Positions 45,180 to 55,600 of a stretch of 64,000 nt of DNA are shown one piece after another. The stretch comes from Muscardinus avellanarius (taxonomy: Eukaryota; Chordata; Mammalia; Rodentia; Gliridae), in the NCBI GenBank assembly GCA_963383645.1, contig OY726561.1, positions 142,125,441 through 142,189,440 of the forward strand. The letters run 5' to 3'. Within the stretch, counting starts at the first letter, position 1; each line of letters starts with the position of its first letter. The notes below the pieces were generated by a model. The model worked only from the letters and a program-made list of their open reading frames with translations, ran no database searches and had not been told where the DNA came from. Made by a program: the position numbers and the translations under genes.

Positions 45180-46320
45180 TTAAGATGGCTCTGCGCCTCG
45201 ATCCTCAGGAACCCCCGGCGCTCCTCCCCTGCCAGCGCCTCCGGTCTCCCTGCCCCTCGCGTCAGGTGTTGTCTCTTCACGCTCTGCTTGGACTCCGCCG
45301 CGGTGCCACTGCCGTCCTGTGCTGGCCCTTTCGAGTCCAATGCCCTCGTCCAGCGGGGCCTGCCTCCAGTGCCTCTGCGGACGCTCTACCGCTACACGAA
45401 GCCTCGTGTGGGGACACGGGCTGAGCACCCCGCACCGAGCCGAGGTCCTGGGGCGGGTCCCAGACGGCCTCGGCAGTCACGCTGGAGCCCTCGGGCCTGG
45501 GCCGCAGAGCCACGTGGGGCGCCGGGCGGACCCGGAGCCCCGCCTCCCGGAAGCGGAGCGCCCAGGTCGAGGGAAGGCGCTGATTGGCTAGTGGTGATGT
45601 CATAGGTGCGGTCGGGGACCAACCGGCGGCGCAGGCTGGGAGTGCCAGGTCTGTGTGAAGCAGGCTTCGTCCGCCCCGGGAGCCGCGCCGCGTGGGCGTC
45701 CCGGGCGGCGGCCTGGAGCCGCTCCTCCGAGCCAGGATGCCCGCGTGCCCGCCCCGCGCTGCAGGGCTCGGTGACACCCGGGGAGGCTGACGGCGCCGCA
45801 TCTCCCGGGGCCGGCCTCCGGGACGGCTGGGAACCACAAGCACCCTCCCCACTCCAGGAGGCCGCGGTAGGGGCGGGCCTCCCATTGTGCCAATAGAAAC
45901 AATGACTCCCTGATTGGAAGGCTCCGCCTCCACCCTGCCCCCGCAGGTCTCCGGTGACGTCGGTGTGCCGCGCGCAGCCATTGGCCAGCCGAGCCCCGCG
46001 CGTGTCCGGAGCTGCCCCTGGTGGGGCGAGTGGGGTCGAACCTGGGCGAGGGAGAACTGAGCTGCCAGTCCCTTCAAGGGGTTAAGAGTTGCGGGCGTCG
46101 CTGGCGAGGGGCGGGGATGAGGAGGCTTGGGCCGTCGCTGCGAGGCCGTGCGGGGCTCCACGTGGCATCCCAGGACACTCGGAGAGGAATGGCGGCCTCC
46201 GGTGGAGGATCCCCAAGCCTGGGGTACTGCCGGGGCTGGTGAGGCCGGGAAGAGTTTGGTCTCTGCTCCCAGCTCTGAGACGCATCTCCAGCCCCTGCTC
46301 CTCAGGGGCGCCGCAAACAA
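45180..46320. promoter_or_regulatory. CpG-rich, CCAAT/CRE/ETS-rich region, candidate divergent promoter
   Basis: Four CCAAT boxes (45583 reverse, 45890 forward, 45913 reverse, 45980 reverse), a CRE-like TGATGTCA at 45595, TGACGT at 45955 and an ETS CCGGAAG at 45547 lie in CpG-dense sequence. This combination is typical of TATA-less and often bidirectional promoters. Human has an antisense transcript (CELSR3-AS1) near the CELSR3 start, which a minus-strand output here could match; that link is inference. Confidence 0.5.
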
Positions 46321-46364
46321 GCAGTAGCGGCGGTATTTCATAAGTTAGCTTGTGATCAAATTGT

Positions 46365-46570
46365 TAAACTGGGCGTGGTGGTGGCGCACGCCCGTCTGTG
46401 ACAGGAGGGTGGCAAGTTCAAAACCAGCTTCAGCAATTTAGCGAGACTCTCAGAAACTAGCGAGACCCTGTTCCAAGAGAAACATAAAAAAAAAAATAAA
46501 ATAAAAAGGGCTGGGAGCATAGTTCGGAGGTAGACTGCCCTTGGGCCAACCCCCATTCACACACACAAAT
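46365..46570 (+). mobile_element. B1-dID SINE between the CpG region and CELSR3
   Basis: Forward copy (gggcgtggtggtggcgcacgcc, then agcatagttcggaggtagac and a CA tail) separating two CpG-rich stretches. Confidence 0.8.
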
Positions 46571-46571
46571 A

Positions 46572-47284
46572 TTGTTAAAGCTATTGTCTGGGCCGCCGGC
46601 GTGCCGGGCGCAGGATTCCACTGGCACCCGGGCCCAGAGCAGGGAGAATGCTTCCTTAGCGCGTCATAGGCAGCAAATCTGCAGACCCAGATCGGGTACA
46701 GGTTTCAGAACAAGGCTCAGGAAGGGGGACAAGAGATCCGCCAGCCGAGGAGAGGCTGGGCGAAGGAGCTGGGACAGCGCGGAGGAGGAGGAGAAGGAGG
46801 AGGAGGAGGAGGAGGAGGAGGAGGAGGAGGAGGAGGAGGAGGAGGAGGAGGAGGAGGAGAGGGCGGCGGGCCGCAGCTCACAACCGCTAACCCCCGCGCT
46901 CGCTCAGCACCACGGGCAGCGCCCGCGCCCTCAACAAAGATGGCGGCGGCAGCTTCGCGCGCCGGAGCTGCCATGCGCCGCGGGCGGTACCACCGGGTCG
47001 GGGCGTCGGGGCGGGGTGGAGCGAACCATCGGGGCGGCCAGGAGCCATGTTGGTGCGGCGGGAGGCAGCAGCGGCGTCGGGGAGGCTGTGGTGGGGGCGG
47101 CAGAAGCCGAGGCCGCATGCCAAAGGGGCTCTGGCCGCGGAGTAGATGGTGCCCGGAGGGAGGCGGCGGCGGCGGCGGCGGCGCGGAGCGACAGGCCGAA
47201 GGGCGGGGGGCCGGGGCGGCGCGGCGGGCCGGGAGGGGCCCGGGGCGGCGGGGCGGGCCCGAGGCCGGGCCGGGGCGGGGGGCG
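46572..47284 (+). promoter_or_regulatory. CELSR3: CELSR3 5' UTR / core promoter region
   Basis: GC-rich and CpG-dense with no TATA box. A YY1-type motif (AAGATGGCGGC, 46937-46947) and a reverse CCATGTTGG (47045-47053) lie 240-350 bases upstream of the ATG. YY1 sites commonly straddle transcription starts, so a start near 46.9-47.0 kb is inferred. A long GAG tract precedes it. Confidence 0.55.
46781..46862 (+). repeat. (GAG)n trinucleotide repeat upstream of CELSR3
   Basis: About 27 GAG units with a single GAA interruption near the left end. If transcribed it lies in the 5' leader. The poly-Glu frame over it is not the CELSR3 frame. Confidence 0.9.
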
Positions 47285-50200
47285 ATGGCGCGGCGGCCGC
47301 GGCGGCGCGGCGCCGGGGGCCCGCCGGCCCCGGTGCTCCGGCTGCTGCTCCTGCTCTCTTTGTTCCCCGTCGGCCGCGCGGAGCCGGGGCGCGGCGGGGG
47401 CGTCGTCCTTTGTCCCGAGCCGCCCGGGGCCCGGGGCTGCGCGGCGCCCGCTGAGCCGCGCCCGGGCCCCAGCCCGCCGGCCCGCCGCGGCGCCCGGCCG
47501 GCGTCAGCACCGCGCGCGGCGGGGACAGCGCCCGCGCCCGCGTCAGCACCGCGCGCGCCGCGGACAGCGCCCGCGCCCGCGTCCGCGCCGCGCCGCCGCC
47601 GCGCCGCCAACCGCCGGCCGCACTTCCCGCAGCAGCACTACCAGGCGCTGGTGCCCGAGAACCAGGCGGCCGGCGCGGCCGTGCTGCGCGTGGCGGCGCA
47701 GGACCCCGACGCGGGCGACGCGGGCCGCCTGCTGTACTCGCTGGCGCCGCTCATGAACAGCCGCTCGCTGGAGCTGTTCAGCATCGACGCGCACAGCGGC
47801 CTGGTGCGCACGGCCGCCGCGCTGGACCGCGAGAGCATGGAGCGCCACTACCTGCGCGTGACGGCGCACGACCACGGCTCGCCGCGCCTCTCCGCCACCA
47901 CCATGGTGGCCGTGACGGTGGCCGACCGCAACGACCACGCGCCGGTGTTCGAGCAGGCGCAGTACCGGGAGACGCTGCGCGAGAACGTGGAGGAGGGCTA
48001 CCCCATCCTGCAGCTGCGCGCCACGGACGGCGACGCGCCGCCCAACGCCAACCTGCGCTACCGCTTCGTGGGGCCGCCCGCCGCCGCCGCCGCCGCCGCC
48101 TTCGAGATCGACGCCCGCTCCGGCCTCATCAGCACCCGCGGCCGCGTGGACCGCGAGCACCGGGAGAGCTACGAGCTGGTGGTGGAGGCCAGCGACCAGG
48201 GCCAGGAGCCGGGGCCGCGCTCGGCCACCGTGCGGGTGCACATCACCGTGCTGGACGAGAACGACAACGCGCCCCAGTTCAGCGAGAAGCGCTACGTGGC
48301 GCAGGTGCGCGAGGACGTGCGCCCCCACACCGTGGTGCTGCGGGTCACCGCCACGGACAGGGACAAGGACGCCAACGGCCTGGTGCACTACAACATCATC
48401 AGCGGCAACAGCCGCGGCCACTTTGCCATCGACAGTCTCACAGGTGAGATCCAGGTGGTGGCCCCTCTGGACTTCGAGGCAGAGCGCGAGTACGCCTTGC
48501 GGATCCGGGCCCAGGATGCCGGCCGGCCTCCCTTGTCCAACAACACGGGCCTGGCCAGCATCCAGGTGGTGGACATCAATGACCACGCCCCTATCTTTGT
48601 CAGCACGCCCTTCCAGGTCTCGGTTCTGGAAAATGCGCCCTTGGGCCACTCGGTCATCCACATTCAGGCCGTGGACGCGGACCATGGGGAGAACTCCCGG
48701 CTGGAGTACTCCCTAACTGGCCTCGCCCCTGACACGCCCTTTGTGATAAACAGCGCCACGGGCTGGGTCTCTGTGAGCGGCCCCCTGGACCGGGAGTCTG
48801 TGGAGCATTACTTCTTCGGTGTGGAGGCCCGAGACCACGGCTCACCCGCGCTGTCGGCCTCGGCCAGCGTGACGGTGACTGTGCTGGATGTCAACGACAA
48901 CCGCCCTGAGTTCACCATGAAAGAGTACCACCTCCGGCTGAATGAGGATGCGGCTGTGGGCACCAGCGTGGTCAGCGTGACGGCCGTAGACCGCGACGCC
49001 AACAGTGCCATCAGCTACCAGATCACAGGCGGCAACACCCGGAACCGCTTCGCCATCAGCACCCAGGGGGGTGTGGGCCTGGTGACCCTGGCCCTGCCGC
49101 TGGACTACAAGCAGGAGCGCTATTTCCAGCTGGTGCTTACCGCATCTGACCGAGCCCTCCAGGACCACTGCTACGTGCACGTCAACGTCACGGACGCCAA
49201 CACTCACCGGCCTGTCTTTCAGAGCGCTCACTACTCCGTGAGCATGAACGAGGACCGGCCGGTGGGTAGCACCGTGGTGGTCATCAGCGCCTCGGATGAT
49301 GACGTGGGCGAGAACGCGCGGATCACCTATCTTCTGGAGGACAACCTGCCCCAGTTCCGGATTGATGCAGACTCAGGGGCCATTACACTACAGGCCCCGC
49401 TGGACTATGAGGACCAGGTGACCTACACGCTGGCCGTGACCGCACGGGACAACGGCATCCCACAGAAAGCGGACACCACGTACGTGGAGGTGATGGTCAG
49501 CGACGTGAACGACAACGCCCCGCAGTTCGTGGCGTCCCACTACACGGGGCTGGTCTCCGAGGACGCCCCGCCATTCACCAGTGTCCTGCAGATCTCAGCC
49601 ACCGACCGGGATGCTCACGCCAACGGCCGGGTCCAGTACACTTTCCAGAATGGGGAAGACGGGGATGGGGATTTTACCATCGAGCCCACCTCTGGCATCG
49701 TCCGGACCGTGAGGCGGCTGGACCGAGAGGCCGTGCCAGTGTATGAGCTGACTGCCTATGCGGTGGACCGTGGCGTGCCCCCGCTGCGGACCCCAGTCAG
49801 CATCCAGGTGACGGTGCAGGACGTGAACGACAACGCGCCTGCCTTCCCAGCTGAGGAGTTTGAGGTGCGGGTGAAGGAGAACAGCATCGTGGGCTCCGTG
49901 GTGGCCCAGATCACCGCAGTGGACCCTGACGAAGGCCCCAACGCTCACATAATGTACCAGATCGTGGAGGGGAATATCCCTGAGCTGTTCCAGATGGACA
50001 TCTTCTCAGGAGAGCTGACGGCGCTCATTGACCTGGACTACGAGGCTCGCCAGGAGTACGTGATCGTGGTGCAGGCCACATCTGCTCCTCTGGTCAGCCG
50101 GGCCACCGTGCATGTTCGTCTGGTTGACCAGAACGACAACAGCCCTGTGCTTAACAACTTCCAGATCCTCTTCAACAACTACGTGTCCAACCGCTCAGAC

Positions 50201-50393
50201 ACCTTCCCCTCGGGCGTCATTGGCCGCATCCCAGCTTACGACCCCGATGTCTCCGACCACCTCTTCTACTCCTTCGAGCGAGGCAATGAGCTGCAGCTGC
50301 TGGTGGTCAACCAGACAAGTGGGGAGCTGCGCCTCAGCCGGAAGCTAGACAACAATCGCCCTCTGGTGGCCTCCATGTTGGTGACTGTCACAG
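47285..50393 (+). CDS. CELSR3: CELSR3 exon 1 (signal peptide and cadherin repeats)
   Basis: Residues 1-1036 in one uninterrupted 3.1 kb exon. It holds the signal peptide, the shortened N-terminal segment with a 39-base tandem repeat (ASAPRAxxTAPAP, 47502-47590), and cadherin repeats 1-8 plus most of the ninth. The calcium-binding LDRE and DxNDN motifs are intact. Third codon positions are almost all G or C up to about 48420, then become ordinary. Confidence 0.96.
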
Positions 50394-51337
50394 GTGAGGG
50401 GTAGGGACAGGCAAGTGACCCAGCGACCATAACCTGTCAGGACCTCAGGGACTCCAGAGGGCACCTCAGATCAAAGAGTGGCTTCCACGCCTTTCATGTA
50501 TCCCTGCAGTGTTGGGTTCCTGTGCACCACAAGATCTGCCGTTTACCTCACAGGGACTCTGGCTTAGGTTCTCGGGCAGTCTCTGAGGAACCCCCCAAAT
50601 CCTAGAGTGTCAATAATGGTCTGCCACCCCAGCAGTAGCTACTCTATCCCCAAAAAGCGGCAGAAGAAATCCTGGGATGATGTATAAGGCCAGAATGCCA
50701 GTTAGTACGTACTATGACCATTTTGTTTTTCTTTTTTTTCGGGTCTGGGGATGGAACCCAGAGGCATTCTACCTCCGATCTACACCCCCTGCCCTATTTT
50801 TCATTCTTTATTTTGAGAGAGGGTGTCACTGAGTTGCGGAGGGCCTCACTAAGCAGCTGAGGCTGTCGGTGAACCGCCATCCTCCCGTCTCAGCCTCCCG
50901 AATGCTGGGATCACAAGCGTGCGCCACCACGACCGGCTCCCATGACCATTTTTAGAAGAAGATTTATTTTGGGTGCAGTCCAAACCTCACCCCATCTGTG
51001 CAGGAAAATGAGACTAGCAGTTGAGTGGTCAGAAACAGCGTATTACTGTGGTGGCTTCAAGCAGAGTGAGCCCACATTGGTCTGGCTGCTATCCAAGGCC
51101 CTGTCCAAGGCCCTGATCTTTGAGGAATGTCAAGAGGCCATCTGCCTCCAAAGCCCCAGGCTGTCAAAACTCCCACGCCCTCCCTAATAGGAGGGAGCAG
51201 GTGGAAAAAGCTCTTGAAGGCCTACCTGCTGGAGGCTGCAGAAGTTGGGAGACGGGCTTTAGTAGTTGCTTGTGTGTGTGAGTAGTACTGGGGATTGAAC
51301 CCAGGGACATTCTACATCCGAGCTACACCCCTAGCCC

Positions 51338-51380
<43 letters not shown>

Positions 51381-51818
51381 TTGCAGTACTAGGGATGGAA
51401 TCCGGGGACATTCAGCCTCTGAGCTATACCCCCTGCCCTATTTTTTATTCTTTATTTTGAAACAGGTCTGCGGAGGGCCTCACTAAGTAGCTGAGGCTGT
51501 CCGCGAACCGCGATCCTCCTGTCTCAGGCTCCCGAATGCTGGGATGGTAAGCGTGTGCCACCACGCCCGGCTTAGTAGTGGCTTTAGTAGTGCTCACTTC
51601 TCACTTCTGGAGCTGAGACTCCTGGCACTGCCAGAGAAGCACAACCTTCATTTACTCTCAATTCATGCAATGGCCAATTTTTTTTTTTTTTTTCTGGTAT
51701 TGGGGATTGAAACGAGGGACGTTCTACCGCTGATCTATATCCCCAGCCCTATTTTATTTTATTGGTACTGAGGATTGAACCCAGAGGCATTCTACCTCCA
51801 AGTTATACCTCCAACCAA

Positions 51819-51869
<51 letters not shown>

Positions 51870-52148
51870 TCCTTTTTTGTGGTACTAGGGGTGGAACCCA
51901 GAAGCTTTCTACCTCTAAGCTGGCTTTGAACCTGTGTGATCCTCCTGTCTCAGCCTCCCAAGTACTGTAATTACAAGCGTGTGCCACCACGCCTGGCTTC
52001 TTCCTTCCTTTCTTTCTGTTGAGGTATTGGGGGATGGAACCCAGGGGCATTCTACCTCTGAGCTCCACCCCCAGCCCTATTTTTTTTATTCTTTATTTAG
52101 GATCACGCAGGTTCGAAGCCAGCCGTGCTGGCTTAAGAGACCCTGTTT

Positions 52149-52231
<83 letters not shown>

Positions 52232-52636
52232 GGACAGCCTCAGCTACTTAGTGAGGCCCTCTGCAACTCAGTGAGACCCTGTTTCAAAACAAACAGAGGC
52301 AGAGACAGGAGGATCTCAGTTTCAAGGACATCCTAGGGAGACTGTTTCAAAAGAAAAAAAATAAGCCGGGCGTGGTGGCGCACACTTGTAATCCCCGCGC
52401 TTGGGAGGCGGAGACAGGAGGATCGCACAAGTTTGAAGCCAGCCTCAGCTACTTAGTGAGACTCTGTTTCTAAATAAAGTATAAAATAGGTCTGGGAGTG
52501 TAGCCTAGAGGTAGAAGGGCTTCCAAGAACCCCAGTACCACCAAAAAATAAAAAATAAAATAAAAAGGGCCAAGGGTGTAGTTTGGAGGTAGAATGCCTC
52601 TAGAGTCAACTCCCCGTTCAAAAAAAAAATATGGTG

Positions 52637-52681
<45 letters not shown>

Positions 52682-55600
52682 CACACACGTGCACATATGC
52701 ATGCAAGGGGTGTGGTATGGGTATAAGTCAGGGCCCAAGATCCTCCTCCTAGAGCTTTCTGACCCAGGATTCTGGGGAATGGCATTGGATGATCTGTGGC
52801 CAGAGCCCCTTTCCAGTGCAGAACAGTTTGCTGACCAGAGATAGGGGTTGGGTGACGCCTGCTGTGGAACCTTCCTTGTTTTGTGGAGGAGGTTCTCCGC
52901 ACCCCCCCTCGCGCCCCCCCCCCCATTAGGGGTTTTACCCAGGGGCATTCTACCTCTGAGCTCCACCCTCAGTCCTATATTTTATTTTATTTTTTTTCCG
53001 GTAACCCAAGGGCATTCTACCTCTGAGCTACACCCCCACCCCTATTTTTTGTTCTTTATTTTGAAACAGGTGTCACTGAATTGCAAAGGGCCTCACTAAG
53101 TAGCTGAGCTGTCCTCCGCCAACCTGATCCTCCTGTCTCAGCCTCCCAAACACTGGAATTACAAGCATGGGCCACCATGCTCAGCTTAGTCTTTATTTTG
53201 AAACAGGGTCTCACTAAGTCGCTGAGGCTGGCCACCAACCTGTGATCCTCCTGTTTCAGCCTCCTAAGTACTGGGATTACAAGTGTGCATGCGCAGCTGG
53301 AGGGGATGTTTTGCTGGCTATGCTACTCTGGAAGAGGGGAGAGGGAGGCAGCTGGACGTGGTGGCTGGCTAGTGGCCTTGCTGTGGGTCCTGAATGGGTT
53401 ATTCTGTTGCTCATGATAACTTGGGAGAGGTGTCCTTGGACATCCACTTCGCAGGGCATGGTGCGGGGCTGTTTGCCTCCGGGCCCAACCCCCTCCTGTT
53501 GGGGGTCAGGGAGGAAGCAGCAGCTTGCTGACACCTGGACTCACTTGGGTGCTGGTGGGCTCGGCCGGTTGGCTCCAGGCCGCTGACCCCGTCCCTGCCT
53601 GCAGATGGCCTGCACAGCGTGACAGCGCAGTGCGTGCTGCGCGTCGTCATCATCACCGAGGAGCTGCTGGCCAACAGCCTGACGGTGCGCCTGGAGAACA
53701 TGTGGCAGGAGCGCTTCCTGTCGCCGCTGCTGGGCCGCTTCCTGGAGGGCGTGGCCGCCGTGCTCCACACGCCCGCCGAGGACGTCTTCGTCTTCAACAT
53801 CCAGAACGACACGGACGTGGCGGGGACCGTGCTCAACGTGAGCTTCTCGGCGCTCGCGCCGCGGGGGGCAGGCGCCGGCGCCGCGGGGCCCTGGTTCAGC
53901 TCGGAGGAGCTGCAGGAGCAGCTGTACGTGCGCCGCGCCGCGCTGGCCGCCCGCTCGCTGCTCGACGTGCTGCCCTTCGACGACAACGTGTGCCTGCGCG
54001 AGCCCTGCGAGAACTACATGAAGTGCGTGTCGGTGCTGCGCTTCGACTCCTCCGCGCCCTTCCTGGCCTCGGCCTCCACGCTCTTCCGGCCCATCCAGCC
54101 CATCGCAGGCCTGCGCTGCCGCTGCCCGCCCGGCTTCACCGGGGACTTCTGCGAGACGGAGCTGGACCTCTGCTACTCCAACCCCTGCCGCAATGGCGGC
54201 GCCTGCGCGCGGCGCGAGGGCGGCTACACCTGCGTCTGCCGCCCGCGCTTCACAGGTGAGCGCCCCGCTGCACGGGTGAGCTCCGTGCTTCATAGGTGGG
54301 CACCCCGCTGCACAGGTGAGCGCCCCCCTGCACGGGTGAGCTCCCCAGCTGCACACGTGAGCTCCGCGATGCACATGTGAGCTCCCTGCTTTACCAAAGC
54401 CGCAGTGCCCGCCTGTGGAGCTAGGGACTGGACGTTGGGCTGGGCCTGGCTGCAGGGCATGGCCGGGCCTGGGAGTGGGCCAGGCGCAGTCGCTGGGGTC
54501 CCTGACCGCATGTTGCTCCGCAGGAGAGGACTGCGAGCTGGACACCGAGGGCGGACGCTGTGTGCCGGGCGTCTGCCGGAACGGGGGCACCTGTACCAAC
54601 GCGCCCCATGGTGGCTTCCGCTGCCAGTGCCCTGCAGGCGGCGCCTTTGAGGGCCCTCGCTGCGAGGTGGCGGCACGCTCCTTCCCGCCCAGCTCATTCG
54701 TCATGTTCCGTGGCCTGCGGCAGCGCTTCCACCTCACGCTGTCCCTCTCGTAGGTGCCCGCCGCGTCTCCGCCTCCATGCCGCCCCCACCTCGTGACCCT
54801 GAGTCAGGCTCCTGACTGCCATCCCTGGCTCGCTGCCCCACCCTGCCTTCTCTCGCGCGTGGGTGTGAGGTCCTTCCCGCTTCTAACGCCGCTGCCCCTC
54901 GGCCAGGTTCGCCACGGTGCAGCGCAGCGGGCTGCTCTTCTACAATGGGCGTCTCAACGAGAAGCACGACTTCCTGGCCCTGGAGCTGGTGGCCGGCCAA
55001 GTGCGGCTCACCTACTCCACCGGTGGGTGTTCCAGCAGATGCAGGACAGCGAGGGGCGCGTGCGGGTTGTGGGGCCCGAGGAACAAGCCACCGTCCCCTC
55101 AGGTTTGTCTCGTCCCACTGGAACGCACGTCTCAGTGCCCAGCAGACAACAGTGAGGACCCGGTCATTCCCCTGGCCATTCCCCTTCTCTCCAAGTGTCT
55201 TTCTCCTGTCTCTTCAGGGGCACCTGGCCCAGCCAGCGTGGTCACCAGGGATGTACTGATCCCATGCGACCAGGATGCCCCAAGGAGTAACTGCCTGTAT
55301 GAGTGGGGTGGGGTGAGGCTACTCAGCAGCTCCAAGCAGCTCTCGCATGCATGTCCCCCGCAGGCGAATCCAACACGGTGGTCAGCCCCACGGTCCCAGG
55401 CGGCCTCAGTGACGGACAGTGGCACACAGTGCACCTGAAGTACTATAACAAGGTGAGCAGGAGCCTGGCCTGGGGCCGGAGGGGCTGGGGCTCCGCCGTC
55501 CTCAGCGCTTACCCTGGGGGCACTGTTGACTGGTGTGCCTGGGTTCTTTAGCCCCGGACGGACGCCCTAGGGGGTGCTCAGGGCCCCTCCAAGGACAAAG

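Noticed and set aside
45277..46341. 354-codon minus-strand open frame upstream of CELSR3
   Set aside because: It lies in very GC-rich DNA where stops are rare, is Arg/Pro/Gly-rich and matches no family I know. A minus-strand transcript is possible, but not this protein.
46572..47756. 394-codon plus-strand frame with a poly-Glu tract
   Set aside because: It runs through the CELSR3 leader in another frame and overlaps the real coding frame. The poly-Glu is the GAG microsatellite, and the rest is Arg/Gly/Ala composition.
47543..48685. 380-codon minus-strand open frame inside CELSR3 exon 1
   Set aside because: It is the antisense shadow of a GC3-saturated coding exon; its His/Val/Arg-rich composition is typical of such shadows.
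54246..54384. Regularly spaced repeats resembling a CRISPR array
   Set aside because: The units are contiguous without unique spacers and lie in a mammalian intron.
53541..54737. 398-codon minus-strand open frame opposite CELSR3 exons 2-3
   Set aside because: It spans exons and introns on the opposite strand in GC-rich DNA and repeats the donor minisatellite as Cys/Gly-rich peptide; no gene evidence.
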